From Sinonovacula constricta (Eukaryota; Mollusca; Bivalvia; Cardiida; Solecurtidae): a stretch of 64,000 nt of DNA. Positions 1 to 12,521 of this stretch are shown piece by piece; within the stretch, counting starts at the first letter, position 1; the number at the start of each line of letters is the position of its first letter. The position numbers and the translations under genes are program-made. The stretch covers positions 11,727,686 to 11,791,685 of the forward strand of contig CM017569.1 in NCBI GenBank assembly GCA_007844125.1, in the 5' to 3' direction. The notes under the pieces were generated by a model. It was not told the DNA's origin and made no database searches. It saw only the letters and a list, made by a program, of their open reading frames with translations.

Positions 1-117
1 TAGTCTTGGATTGTTGGGATACGTGTTCTGTAGAAAATCTTGGCTGATATGTTACATTTAATATACTCTTAGAGTGTAATCTTAATTATTGGGTAAATTT
101 TACTGTATATTAGTTCA

Positions 118-1048
118 TTTTATATGTTTTAATAGGTAAATAAGAAAAGGTTCTATCAAAACTCCAACAGATATTTAAATTTTATCCATAAGTAGACAAA
201 GGCAAACAAGGTAAATGCAAATGTGAAAAACAAACAAACACAGAGACGAGACATAACACACATAAAGAAAAACCATCAGTTACCGCCTTGGAACGGTCAG
301 TCGGCAAAAGGGCCAACTGGGGTACTTAAACCTGGTTTGTGGAGCGCTCCAACCTCGCATTATCTGAAGGTTTTTCTATTAAACAAACAGTGTAAATAAC
401 AACATCCCGTCAAATTGAAACAACTAACAGTAAGCACCTGCATCGGGAGTTAAAACAAATGCAATGAACTTATATACACACATTGCAACTAGCAACAAAA
501 TAAACTATAAACATATGTACAGTAGATAAAATCCTCGGCAACGTAAAAACAAAAATCCCAAACGAGAGACCAGTTTGAAATAAAACAGCTCATGCGCTGA
601 TATATTATAAGATATTATAGGAAAAAATAAAACAGCACAAGCGCTGATATATTATAAGATATTTTAAGAACAAATAAAACAGCTCAAGCGCTGATATATA
701 ATAAGAACAAATAAATAAAACAGCCCACGCAGCTGCTTACTGTTAGTTGTCTCACTTTGACGGGATATTTTTATTTGTACTTTTTTTTTTATGGAAAAGC
801 CTTAAGGAAGTGCAGTTGGAGCGCTTCACAAACCAGGTTTAAGCACCCCAGTCGGTCCTTTTGCCGACTGACCGTTCCAAGACGGTAACTGCTGGTCTTT
901 TCCTTTTTGTGTGGTATGTTTCGTCTTTGTGTTATTGCCACAATTATAGCTACTCTTTTTGCCTTTGACTAGAGGTAGTTTAGATTTAAATATCTGTAGT
1001 AAACTTAATAAAACCATTTATTATTTACCTAGTAACATATAAATAACA
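118..1048. mobile_element. Foldback (large inverted-repeat) element with internal tandem repeats
   Basis: Two arms of about 320 bp (roughly 118-440 and 730-1048) are inverted copies of each other. Matching landmarks are TATATGTT...AGGTAAATAA at both ends, CAGATATTTAAAT (about 165-178 and 985-998), GTCAAAGGCAAA, ACTGACCGTTCC-type sequence (around 295 and 870), and CCCGTCAAA/TTTGACGGG with AACTAACAGTAAGC at the inner ends. The loop (575-730) holds three to four copies of a unit of about 47 bp containing AAATAAAACAGC and GCGCTGATATAT. There is no coding capacity. A clear target-site duplication was not found. A fragment of the same sequence occurs at 34333-34375. Confidence 0.75.
580..730. repeat. 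Tandem repeat (about 47 bp, 3-4 copies) in the foldback loop
   Basis: The string AACAGC recurs at 584, 631, 678 and 719, each followed by a variant of CAAGCGCTGATATAT and, in the first copies, TAAGATATT. The array separates the two arms of the foldback element and is not itself inverted. Confidence 0.7.
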
Positions 1049-1125
1049 CCATGTGCGAAATAATATACACAATATAAGAAAGTATTTCATATTGCACGCG
1101 TTGTCTATTTAGTTTGAGGTGTTAC

Positions 1126-2079
1126 CTGGTTGTCCGGTAGCACTTCCGGTGGGTGTGGCTCCCTCAACCCAAACACAGGTTGGATCTCCAAGCTCGACGC
1201 CGTTACTTCTGCCGTCGCCGTCACTGTCGGCGTTACACAGGTCCACTGTCCACATGAAGTTGGCGGCCCTGAACGCCTTAAATAAGATTTATCGATTTGA
1301 TCCACTCTACTAAACTATCTGTTTACAATATTAATGTACGGAATGCTATGCCTGCGAAGGGGGCTGGGATTATAGTTGGATTGTTCATGTCAATAGTAAT
1401 TTCAGTACGTTTATAGTACTTTTTGAATGCTAACATGAATTTAACATTATCGGTTACAGTAAAAAATATTCAGACTGGTATTTAGAATCTACAAATTGTT
1501 TGCAAAACGCCTTTATTTTAATAGACCAGTGGAGCAAATATTAGGAGTGATTAGATTTTACTCTCTCGCAAGAAAAAACATCGATTCCATTTTACTCATT
1601 TTTAGACGGATGATCCAACAATGAAGATGAAACACTTTGAGATTGCAGATAAATTGTGAGTTGTACGTAATTTTTCATGTCTGATCAAGCGCCGACACAG
1701 GAAGTCAACTATAAAAATTGACCACCTTCAAAAAATATCATTTAGTGTGATAATTTGTATATTGTTATTATTTTTCATATAATATTCTCTGAAAGAAAGA
1801 CTCTAAGAAAACATTACTGATCAATGATACATGCTAATAATGGACTTCTTTAATTATAAAAATAAAACCATACATAAACTAAACAATAAAGGGGTTGCCT
1901 ACTTGACCGAATGGGTTTTTTTCCTGGGTGTGGTGTTCCGGATTGTAATGTCCAACAGGAGCCCATATACCGCCACCACAGGGGCTGGGGACATTCAGTC
2001 CATTAGGAATCTTCATACGGAAAGACGAATGGGCAGCAACTGCCACGATACACATGGCCACAACCAACACGGACGTCAT
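1126..2079 (-). CDS. Temptin-like secreted protein, copy A (exons 1-2; 3' exon not seen)
   Basis: Two minus-strand coding exons are visible. Exon 1 (2079-1903) starts with ATG and encodes a signal peptide of about 16 residues (hydrophobic, ending AVAA/H), then the IPNG, PSPCGGG, WAPVGH and NPFGQ motifs; the donor GTAGGC follows codon 59. Exon 2 (1276-1126) encodes the WTVDLC, DSDGDGRSNGVELGDP and CVWVEGATPTG blocks typical of temptins. Family members are secreted, and Aplysia temptin is a water-borne mating attractant. Exon 2 ends at CCAG|GTAAC, a donor shared with copy B. Reading through it would reach a stop at 1109-1111 after four or five residues and leave an odd number of mature cysteines (34, 73, 93), so a third exon left of the window is expected. 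Exon 2 matches copy B at 48 of 50 residues, exon 1 at 44 of 59. The role in this animal is inferred from the family only. Confidence 0.88.
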
Positions 2080-2143
2080 TTCAGAAAGTGTAGCTTCCGA
2101 CCTGGATTTCTTTTAAAGTATGATCTGAGACAATGCTTGTATG

Positions 2144-2153
2144 CTTTTATATA
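2144..2153 (-). promoter_or_regulatory. TATA box of temptin copy A
   Basis: On the minus strand this reads TATATAAAAG, about 65 bp upstream of the ATG at 2079, which leaves room for a 5' leader of roughly 35-40 nt. The leader around 2085-2130 (GTCTCAGATCATACTTTAAA-type sequence) is clearly similar to the leader of copy B at 10555-10600, so promoter and leader were duplicated with the gene. Confidence 0.6.
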
Positions 2154-2159
2154 AAATAT

Positions 2160-5100
2160 TTGACCTCTTGAACTGAAACTTTAAGATAAGCACTGCTTCA
2201 CCTGTTTGGATGTCCGAGTTTTTGTTTGAGAGTGTCCTCATTGTGCACCCTGACATTGTATATAGAAAGATCAAAATGACCTGGTCACGTGTGTGCTACG
2301 AATGAGAAAGTGATAAAATTATCACCTTCAGAAAAATAGACTATAAATGTAAAAATTTTATTGTCTTCCTTTTAAATAATAACGGCGGTAGTGATGTTGT
2401 TTAGATCATAGTAAAAAAAGGTATTGATGATGTAAACAATTTCAATTTTAGCAAATCACTTGTACAAATGTGTTGTTTATTTGGCATTCATATTTTTAAA
2501 TGGTAGAGTCTTATGCAATCAAGAAACATGTTTTGCCAATTTCTGGTTTAAGTGTGGCTGATAACTTCATAGCATCTATTGGTCTGTCCATGTTCATATT
2601 AAGTTTATTAACTTTAAAATGTATTCATACAAGTGTCATTTGTAGTTAAAAAGCAACAGAGAGTGTATACGTTACATGTAATAAGTTTTCACTAGGATTT
2701 AAATGTTCATCCACGTGTAGACTACCGATGGCGTGATGCAACGAAAACTCAGTTCATAGAGTACAAACAATACGTAATAAAATTGATTTGATTAAAGTTA
2801 GCATGTACACAGGCCAGATTATACAATTAAACCGTTAGTGTTTATGAGCAAAGACAGTACTTCTGGTAACTAATCAACCGCCCTGATGGGATTATATGGA
2901 TGGGATAATGACGTATTCTACCAACTCTAAGCGAATATAAATCATGATTTATGTTTCCACTTACAGTTTCAGATGCACGCCTAAAGTCGTATAAATATGA
3001 ACGTGATCGAATAATGGATGTAATATTAAGAAGAAAAAAATCATTATAAAAAGTATGAAAGGCATAAATATAAAGAGAGCAACCCTGCAGGTATTCGGGA
3101 AAAAATGCAAGGTCTCTAACAGGGGGCATAATCTCGTGAACGTCATAATTTTTTTAATAACCTTTGGACATAATTGCTCGATGTATCACCAAATGACTTC
3201 TGCTGCATGTCAGTGAAGTAGGAACTTTAATGTATTATCAACTAAACGAATCTTTTACCGTTGACAAAATTCAGTCTGTTGTGCTTAAATTAAAATATGG
3301 CCAAGAAGAGTCTAAGGTGGAATTCTGTAGAATCGAGACCCACTGAGACCTAAGACCAGCCTAACCAAGTAACGGAAATCTGTAAAGCGTCTGTAGTTCT
3401 GTCATTGACGGCTATATTGCTATGTCTGTTTTAACAACATGTAAAACTGGCAGTTTCCCAGAGCCGTGATGAGGTACATACGTCTTGACAAACAAATGTG
3501 GCTAGTAATTATTCTGTAATCTATCCTACAAATAGCTAGCACATAATAATCTCTGACAAAGAGTTAAACATATGGATGGACAAACTGAGTAAAAAGTCAG
3601 TCGCTTTTAGGTTTTAGACACAGTTATTTTGCCCTTATCACATATTTTTGTTTTCCATTTAATCTCCAAAAATATCCGTAAAAAAGATAGACGCAACTAT
3701 TGCTGTATGTAAACTTCTAAAAAGAAATAAGCCAGTAGTGTTTAGCTTTAATAAGAAAAGCATCCGTGAAAAATTCTAAAATGTTTGGCAAGAAGTGTTT
3801 ATTAAGCTACAATGTACTTGAGATAAAAAAATGTCTGACATAAACAATGTGTAATTATTTGAACTTATTTCCTTACTTTGCTGACCCCTGCTTACTCCAC
3901 TTTTCTGTATTCACGTAACTCAGGAATATTCTATATTATGGAGATCATGTCTCGGAAAATGATTTGTGAAATAACATGTAATAAAAACATATTAACCTCT
4001 TGCAGAACCCACGGGCGTGCTACCAAAAAGCTACAAACATGTTTGGATATGTATGGAGAATATTGACGTTTGTCCGTATGTGTTACATAAATGTACACGT
4101 AAAAATTCTCCACATGCCAAACGATGGGTATTCTACAAATTGCTCTTAAATGCTAAATAATTATGTTGACTTCATAAGATTCAAGAGGTTTTTTCTCTTA
4201 TTTGATTCGGCATTTTTTTGATTGTATACGATGCTGGGGTGTACATACTTTGAGTACAAAATAGTGATACATTGTTAAATACTGAAAGTATCTTTATATT
4301 TTTGTTACTGTCATAAATAAACTAAATAACCATGTAAAAGTTTAGAGGGACTAACCAAAGTTAAGTTACGAGTTAATACCTTTACATGATCGACTATGTG
4401 TGGTTTGCGTAAGAAATAATGATGATGTGTTGACTGTTTACTCTAAGTATAATGTAATACGTGATGAATGTAATCTTTCGTGAAACATTTACAAATGGAG
4501 TGTTGAAGAATGTCGCGCATGTTAAAATGTTCATGCAGATTTGTTAAATTATCTGAACAAGCTACTAGAAAGATCAAAAGAATCTGTCATCATTGGACAG
4601 TGTTCCTTTTTAATACATTTATCAAACGAGTTTAGGAAAAACAGTATTGTAATCGCCTGGGCGAATTTTATATTTATGAAGATAAAATTACGGAAGAGTG
4701 AATTGTCTTACTTTTTAAAAAATTCTATCCAATTCAAACGAGTTTAGTATTTTTAAACTAAAAGCCTTACTGTTTTTTAAAACGCCGTGAAACGGTCAGT
4801 CAAGTTGCTATGGCATATTAAAACCTCATTTAATGCTATTGACTCACCTCACTTAAGCTTTGTTATACAATATATTGTTGTATTGGGCAATGTTGCCCCG
4901 CTTGAACATAAGTTAAACGTTGTTATATTATATTATTGTATGGGTCAAATATGTTGCTCATAAAGCGAAAATACAAACGTATGTTGATTTAAAGAAGATT
5001 GGTTTGCAATCGATTTTAATTGAAATAACGTAAAAACCTCTTAATATATGTAAATTGATGCATATTTTACATGCATTAAATAAAATTTACAAAAAAAATG

Positions 5101-7470
5101 CAATTTCATTGGTGATTATTTGCTAGACCATGTTTCTTGCTACATATCAAATATGCATCAGCAAACAGCATTATTACCTTGTAACAAAGACCTTATAAAT
5201 ATTATTTTGGTTATCAAAGATCTGTTATAAATATATACTTATGTGAAGTATATAAACATATATTTCTTTTACCAAAGTAGTTTAATGTCTTCTTATAACC
5301 TGTACCCATGTCGTTCAGCTAGAAGTCGTTATAGAGTTGGGGGCACAGAAAGTAACTGCAAACTTAATTTTAGTCCTAAAGATACCCTAAATGTATGCAT
5401 GCACAATATATCGATTGAATCACGTCTTCCAGACTTCCACGGCAAAGTAGTTACGATAACCTCAATGCTGACCAAGATAACCATTGCAAGTGCAATGGGT
5501 TCATTTCGGTGGTCAGCAGACATCTAACAGTAAGCGATGTGGCACAAACATGTACTAGATTTACAGTCAGAAGAAGCAGGGCTTAAACAAAGGAACAATA
5601 AAGAAAACCAACCAATGCCGGTTCAAGACATCGTGTACACATATGTATAGCGTATATCTGTATACAGAAATCCAGTCAGAGCTTCTATTGAAATACTCAC
5701 TCAATGTCTTTGTTCTAAACATGTCATCTATGAGCAGTAAAGCCATAGTTTGCTCAGAGAAAATTATTCCTCTTCAAATAAGATCTGTTTTTCCTCATAT
5801 ATTCTTTATCACATTTTTTCGAGATCTTAAAATTGGCATTTGCTATCTCGTTACTTGTACTTGAAATAAGACTGATTTGAATTAAAGAATTACGCATGGT
5901 AGCCGTACGTACAACAACAAATATTGTTAAAATAGAAGCTTAATTACTTATGGGCTCGTGTGCAAATATTCAAAACACAACTCCAAGCGTATTGCGTCTG
6001 AAGTCAACAGCCAACGAATAAAATTAAAATCATTTGAACATATTTAAATGATTTTACCCACAAATGTACATCAAGCTGTTAGTAAAATGCTGACTTAAGA
6101 AATTTGTCTTTTTCTTCTAGACATAAGGGAACTTGTATGACATTTTCCCGCACATGCACGTCAACCATACTTGACCTTTAAACTGATGAGGAATAATTTC
6201 AATGTATGTCACTGCTGAATGTTACTGCTAATGCATGTGTTTATGGGTGTCTGATACCGGAAGAACTGTATTCCTGAAGATCGTAAAATGTCTTGCAGCT
6301 CTAAAATAATTGAATTGAAGACAATGACACCAGAGATATGTCACCAGCAGATAATCGAATCAGGCTCAAAATAAAAGTGACAGTTGGCAGAACCGTATTA
6401 ATCCGCATAAACCAAGTTTAGTTTTCGTAATAAGCCTACCTATAAAAACTTTACCTTTACCTATTTAATCAACAAACCATATTTGATAAGTTACCTTTAA
6501 TTCCGTAGTTTGAATGATAAACATTTGAGCCATATCCGGGCAAAGGTATGAACATAATACAGCGAACTGCACAAGCATGACGTCTAATTTCGTGTCAACG
6601 CCCAAATTGGTGATGTATGTCAAAATGTTGATCAGCTGCTAAGAGAGAAAGTCGACTTTTTAAATGATTAAACTATATATAATATATATTAAAATGTGTT
6701 TGTTTAAAACTTATTTCCATCACTTTACCAAGACAACATAGAAGCGACATAAGGCGGAAGGTTTGTGAAAAGTTCTTGGCTCCTTTTGTATAAATTGACA
6801 GTTTACAATATGCTATACTATATGCACGGGTTTATGGACAGCATGCGTTCAGATGGTTCATACCTTTCCCAGTGTTTCAGCGAGGAACCGAGAAATATTT
6901 GTTTACCTAAAATATTTAAACAGATGAAATGTACAGCGTAACAATTATATTATATTTACAATTTAGTTAATTTTATCCCCAAAACATAGCGCTAAATTTT
7001 GTGAAACACCTAAAAGGTGCCTTTAAAATTTTCCAGTTTAGAATGTTTACGGCTATAATATCTTGCAAATTAATGTAACGCACGGCGATGTCACAATAAA
7101 TCACATTTGCTGTATTTGCTTTTTGATGCGTCTCATTTCGCATCATTTCGCTATTCCCGAAAAATGTCATCAACTAAGAAGCAGTGTTCTGATTATTTCA
7201 TTTATTTATCTCGGATATTGTAATAATGTGAATGGTGAGACATTCTGCGAAACAAAATGGTGAGACTGTCTGCGAAAAAAAGGCAAAGACAAAAAAAGAC
7301 ATCGCTGATCAGCAATTTTTCTTTTCGGACGATTTCTTTCAATTTGTGTTTCGATAAGAATAACAACTTTGTATTTGTTCTATATATAGTATATCATTAG
7401 TAATTGAATTTGCCATAACTAGAATAACAGATCAACACAGATCGAGACTGATAGTCTATATTCCAAAGAT
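2160..7470. other. Intergenic region between temptin copies A and B
   Basis: No exon with plausible splice signals or a family match was found in about 5.3 kb. Open frames here are short (under 110 codons) and have no recognisable composition. A weak duplication of roughly 67 bp lies at about 4855-4985 (TTAAGCTTTGTTATAC and TTAAACGTTGTTATAT blocks). Possible minus-strand poly(A) signals for copy B lie near 7201-7206 (AATAAA on the minus strand). Confidence 0.5.
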
Positions 7471-7473
7471 CTT

Positions 7474-10400
7474 CTATCGGCCTGCACACGCCGCTCCAGT
7501 ACAGCCGCAGGTAAATGCCTGCTTGGAGCATTGGTTACTTCCTATTGGCTCACAGATACCTGAAACGATCATGTGCAAGGTAAGTGTACGGTCTCGAGTG
7601 TTGGTAGTTGGGATAATTTAGACAAAAAAATACAACGAACTTCGGCACGTTTAGTTCATATATCAACTTAAATTCATATTGGAATTATACAGTGATGTAA
7701 ATCTATGAGAAAATAGATGAATACTATATATAATGTTTGTTCTTACGTTAAACAATAGAAAATACTCTTCTTCGTATGTAACATTAGATACGACATCTAT
7801 AGGCCGTTTTACACTTCAACAGGGTACGTTACCTGGTTGTCCAGTAGCACTTCCGGTGGGTGTGGCTCCCTGAACCCAGACACAGGTTGGATCCCCGAGC
7901 TCCACGCCGTTACTTCTGCCGTCACCGTCACTGTCGGCGTTACATAGGTCCACAGTCCACGTAAAGTTGGCGGCCCTGAATGCCTAAAATCAGAGCAAAC
8001 GATTTGATCTACTATCCTATTTGACCGGTTTAATATATGTGAATGTACAGTTTGGTTTAAATAAAGGTGTCATAAGACGACAAATATACCTTATCCCCAA
8101 CAGAAGATTTATAAATGCTTATAATCAAACTATTTGAGTCAGTTATGAAGAAAAATATTAGTCTTAAATGCATAATGTAGGTTTGATTTGGTAATAAAAG
8201 GCGCGTTTTCTATGATTTCATTCAACTTCATAGCTATTATTGTTTTGGGGAGGTGTTGTGCTAATGTACTTGGACCGCGCGAGATTTAAGTGAAGTTGAT
8301 TACCTTGGAAAAGAGCCACCTTCCTTTTGTGGTAATGAAAATAACAACTTGATTTACACCGTGAACACTGTGTATACATTGTGATTGTGCTAGGGGCGAG
8401 GTTGAAACTTAACTGTCGTACTGGTAGTGGGGCAAATACATGGACGGTCCCATAGACAAATGTGTGATGTTGTTTTAGTAATGTGCGCGCTATAATGTGC
8501 GTTTTCCGGCAACATTCAACACGTCTATTTAGATACATAAAAAGAAGAACATGCTTTTATTTTTTCTTGCGAAAACTGATCATAGAATCTCTGTGGAAAT
8601 TATACATGTTATATATGTCTCACACTGTGCGTGAGACAATAATAAAATGTAAGTATAGTGAAGTTTTATAGAAATAAATAACACTACTAGCATTTGAAAC
8701 ATCATTTTTGTCATTACTTCGTAGACAGAAGGTAGACTTCGGGTGGAAACTGGTATCATATTCGTTTATTACTAGTATGTCATTAGAAAAAAGAGGTCAC
8801 CGAAAATAAAAGAAACTCGACTTTCAAGACATGATGTGTCGACAATTCGTTTATTCAACACGTCTTGTCGAATTATTGATTGACAAGATTGCTACTTGCT
8901 TGTTTGAATCTCCAAGTAACACACAAGACCCAAAGAACAATGTTATACCTATATTTTCTGGTGTTCAACAAAACGATCATAAACATGCGAATATAACCGC
9001 AACATTGGGTCAAACTTTAAATTCAGGTTAACAAATGTTGCAAATTAAAGATCAAAATCCCACCCCAGTAGTGTGTGTGTGTGTGAGGGGGGTGGGGGGT
9101 GGGGGTGAAGTGGTGGTGGTTTCTGGAGGGGGGGGGGGAGCTTCGCCATTTTGCCGTGAAGCGTGAAGAGGTCTAAAGGGAGGTACGCCAATGTAGATGT
9201 GTATGTACATGTAAAGTATCATCTCTTTAAATGACATAAACATTTATCTTGTAGCTCGAGAACAAGTTAGTTATTGTGTGAAAATGTCATGGTTAGTTCC
9301 GTGACCATCTGTTATGACTATTAGCCAGCTGCGTTTTATCAAGAAATTAAAAGAAGCCATTTAATCTGGAGTAGCAAATTAGATTTCTTTTTTAAAAAAA
9401 AAACCCCACACAGGTTGTAATTTATAAGTGCTGCAATATTTGATTATAAAACTAAGCGAGGAATACTCGATAACAGATTTAAGAACAGTACCATCCTTGT
9501 TCATAACACGCATATATACTCTTAAGTATCCCATCCCATCCTAACATAAATCGTATACTTTGACCTAAGTTTAAAGGTCAGTAAACAGACGTCTTTTTGA
9601 TAGAAATACATAGTCTCTGTACTGTATTCGAATACAGGAAGTCGTACTAATTACCTTTTTTTTACATAATCGATATAATTTGCAGTAATTGATAACATAC
9701 TTCATTGCCAACTTCAAAGACAACCCGTAAAAATTGATGCGCGCCGTTCGAAAATTGTCCTTTCGTATGTTTTACCGATTCTCTAGACAAAACAATGTTC
9801 CCGCGACAGTTTGCAATAAAATTAGCACTCTTTCGGTCAGTTATTAAACAACGTTACTAACACTACAAAAGCATCAAAATGTTGACGCCAAACGTAAATG
9901 GCAAAAATGGCAGACGATGCAAAATGCTATCAAATCGCAATTGTACGAATCTCCATCGGATCGGTATTATTGCTAGTAAAGTGGGTCGTTGTAATATTTG
10001 TTGTTATTGTTTTTATCAAACGATTGTATGCTATATGCGTTTTTGTTTGTTGTTGTTGTTTTTGTGTTGTTTTTTTTGTTTTTGTTTTTATAGAAAAGCA
10101 CTATTGTTTATAAATTAAAGCATAACTATAACTGTCTTGTTACTCGTCTGACAGTTCCGTCAGACCAGAATAGCTTGATGTTGTTACATTGACCAAAACT
10201 GACCATGCAATATTTTAACAGAGCCTGTAAATTTTATATATTTTAATATAATAATAAGAGAGCCATTCGTTGTACGTCATACTTTCATATTATATCATTT
10301 AAAAAAATATTTTAAATATTATTAAAATAAATAGTTTAACATCTACAATAAACAATAAAAAGGGCTGCCTACCAGACCGAATGGGTTCTTCTCATCGGTG

Positions 10401-10549
10401 TGGTGCTCGGGGTTGTAGTGTCCAACAGGAGCCCATACACCGCCACCACAAGGGTTGGGGACATCCAGTCCGTTAGGAATCCTCAAACGGAACGGAGGAT
10501 GGGCAACCACTGCCACGACACACAGAACCACAGCCAACACAGACTTCAT
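7474..10549 (-). CDS. Temptin-like secreted protein, copy B (complete, 3 exons, 137 aa)
   Basis: Exons on the minus strand are 10549-10373, 7983-7833 and 7559-7474; all junctions are GT-AG and phases agree (0, then 1). Exon 1 begins with a signal peptide (about residues 1-16, ending VVVA-like/H), then IPNG, PNPCGGG, WAPVGH and NPFG. Exon 2 carries WTVDLC and the acidic DSDGDGRSNGVELGDP segment, which resembles a calcium-binding loop, followed by CVWVQGATPTG. Exon 3 encodes GICEPIGSNQCSKQ and a short CGC-rich tail ending at TAG. The mature protein has eight cysteines (34, 73, 93, 112, 120, 127, 129, 134), suiting four disulfides. This is the temptin architecture; Aplysia temptin acts as a secreted pheromone component. 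Copy A, in the same orientation 5.4 kb downstream, is its tandem paralogue. Function in this species is inferred. Confidence 0.92.
9065..9142 (+). repeat. GT microsatellite and G-run tract
   Basis: A GT run is followed by repeated runs of four to twelve G on the plus strand. It lies in intron 1 of temptin copy B, so it is C-rich in the transcript and G-rich on the non-template strand. The G runs are spaced closely enough to allow a G-quadruplex in the DNA. Confidence 0.6.
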
Positions 10550-10615
10550 ATTAGATAGAGGAGCTTCCGACCCTGATTTCTTTTAAAATATGAACTGAGA
10601 CGGTTGCCTTGTGCT

Positions 10616-10628
10616 CTTGTATAATATA
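10616..10628 (-). promoter_or_regulatory. TATA-like element of temptin copy B
   Basis: The minus strand reads TATATTATACAAG at a position matching the TATA box of copy A, about 70 bp upstream of the ATG. The leader between it and the ATG (CTCAGTTCATATTTTAAAAG and GGGTCGGAAGCTCC) is shared with copy A with few changes. Confidence 0.45.
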
Positions 10629-10639
10629 CGCCACCGTTC

Positions 10640-12490
10640 GTGCTGAAGCTTGAAGATAAGTGTTGCTTCACGTCATTGAGCCGTCCTAGATATTGCTTTT
10701 TTTTGTTCTAATTTTTGACAAGTTTCTTTGCACTGTGACACGTGAAGAAAATTCACAATGGTCTAGAGAATCTAGCTGACGTACGTTGTTCGTGTAAAAA
10801 CGTGCCATCCCGTTTTTATTTTAGTACGCGACATTAATATACATTAACATTAACCGATAAAGGTCTAGTTTGTGTGGCGATCTTTCCGAATCTCACCAAA
10901 AAAGAAATCATAACTATATTAACTTGATCTATTCTCATGCTGACGAGAAACAATTTTCGTAATTAAGAGACATAATATCTTTGTAACGAAAAAAGATCTC
11001 GATATTAAGAGATTTATTATCACGTAATGACAAGCATATATCCCATAATAAAGAGAATATTTATCTCGCAATAATGAAAAAATAATATTTTAATACAGTG
11101 GACCGTAAATTGACAATATAATTCTCGTTATCGATTTTCTCCTAATAACGATATGTTCACACTTGACGTGATAACGTCTTAATTAGCTAGTTATTACTCG
11201 CTTTTTGTCTCGTGCTTGTTTCGATATGACCAATTTGGGACACAAAATGCCATGGGGAATGCTCTTATTGAACTTTATTCAGTTATTGAAATTTGCTCTT
11301 CTTTATATTCCTTTGGATCGTTTATTATGTAAGGCATATTCTAGGGAGATAATAACCTGGATACAGATACAAACTAGAATTATGTAACCATGTGTTTTGT
11401 TTTTAACAAGCGCTTTCAAGGTCCAGTATTGTTTCTTAAATAATATGTTTTGTACAACTATTCAACCGACTTTTACTCTTCTCCAATCTCGTTCAATCTC
11501 GTCTTCTCAATCGCCATTTCTTTACTCCAATTTTTATCCTCACAATCGGATCATTCATTCTACTCATATAAGATATATTTACGTCCCTATGTTGTATACC
11601 TCATGAGAATGGGCGAATACACGAAATATTATCTCTTTAAGACGACATCGTTTCCCATAATAACGAAATACATAAATAACCACTATTTTCTCGTTGTAAC
11701 GAAGTATAGATTCGTTTTAACAAGATACCTTTAAACGTAACAGATGATTTATGTAATACATGTAGAACGTCTTATGTGCTTCTAATAAGTACATAAGATC
11801 TGAAATCTTTTTTTGCATTATGTATGTACAAGTTTGAAGGTTCTGGCTGTCTGTTGGTACATATGCCTAAACAAGTGTGTTAGAACGCCGTCTATTACTG
11901 GAAAAATTAATGCGTTTGGTGTAAATTTTATGCCTGTAAAATTGTTGTAATTGGAAATGCAACACAGTTAAAAATTACAAATTAAGTGCCAGTATCTTGC
12001 GTTATTGACTGTATTGATTTCATTTACCAATTTCAATATTTTGTTTGGCATAAACACATAGTTTATTGTCAAAACAAGTGGCGTCACAACACAACGAAAG
12101 AAAAATATGCCTCTCTATGAGAAAAGTATGATATCAGTATACAAAACATTATACACAAAACATAGATTTTATACCTTAATGTGTATAATTATTTCTCTGT
12201 CACATAAATATTTTACTATTTTACGACTCCAAATTGTTTTCATTGTAAAAGGTGTTCCAATTTAAAAACTGTAGGCAGAGCAAAAGTATCGTGGTATTAA
12301 ATTAAGTCGTAGTTTCTTGTAGTACAGACAAATTAAAGCAAAGTGGAATTCATTTTCAATTACGATCACTTTGCATTTAATAAATTTCCTATTTTTTAAA
12401 ATTCTATAACGACTTTCTTCTATTTTAAAGTTTATGTACAGAACTTCTAAATCTTGTAAGGGCGAATATCCTGTGTGAATGATTTTCAAT
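10640..12490. other. Gene-free AT-rich region with scattered TCTCG/CGAGA motifs
   Basis: No gene was recognised. From about 10900 to 11730 short motifs such as ATCTCG, ACGAGA, TAATAACGA and TCTCGTT recur in both orientations among AT-rich sequence, as in a decayed palindromic repeat. Open frames at 11205-11734 are short and have no match I recognise. Confidence 0.35.
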
Positions 12491-12521
12491 ATCCATATTG
12501 TTACGGGCCGTACCCCACTAT

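Noticed and set aside
1831..2154. A 107-aa plus-strand frame
   Set aside because: It is the shadow of temptin A exon 1 and its promoter on the other strand.
5243..5527. A 94-aa plus-strand frame between the temptin genes
   Set aside because: Composition and context give no support, and the opposite strand is open over the same bases. A lone exon cannot be excluded, but nothing shows it.
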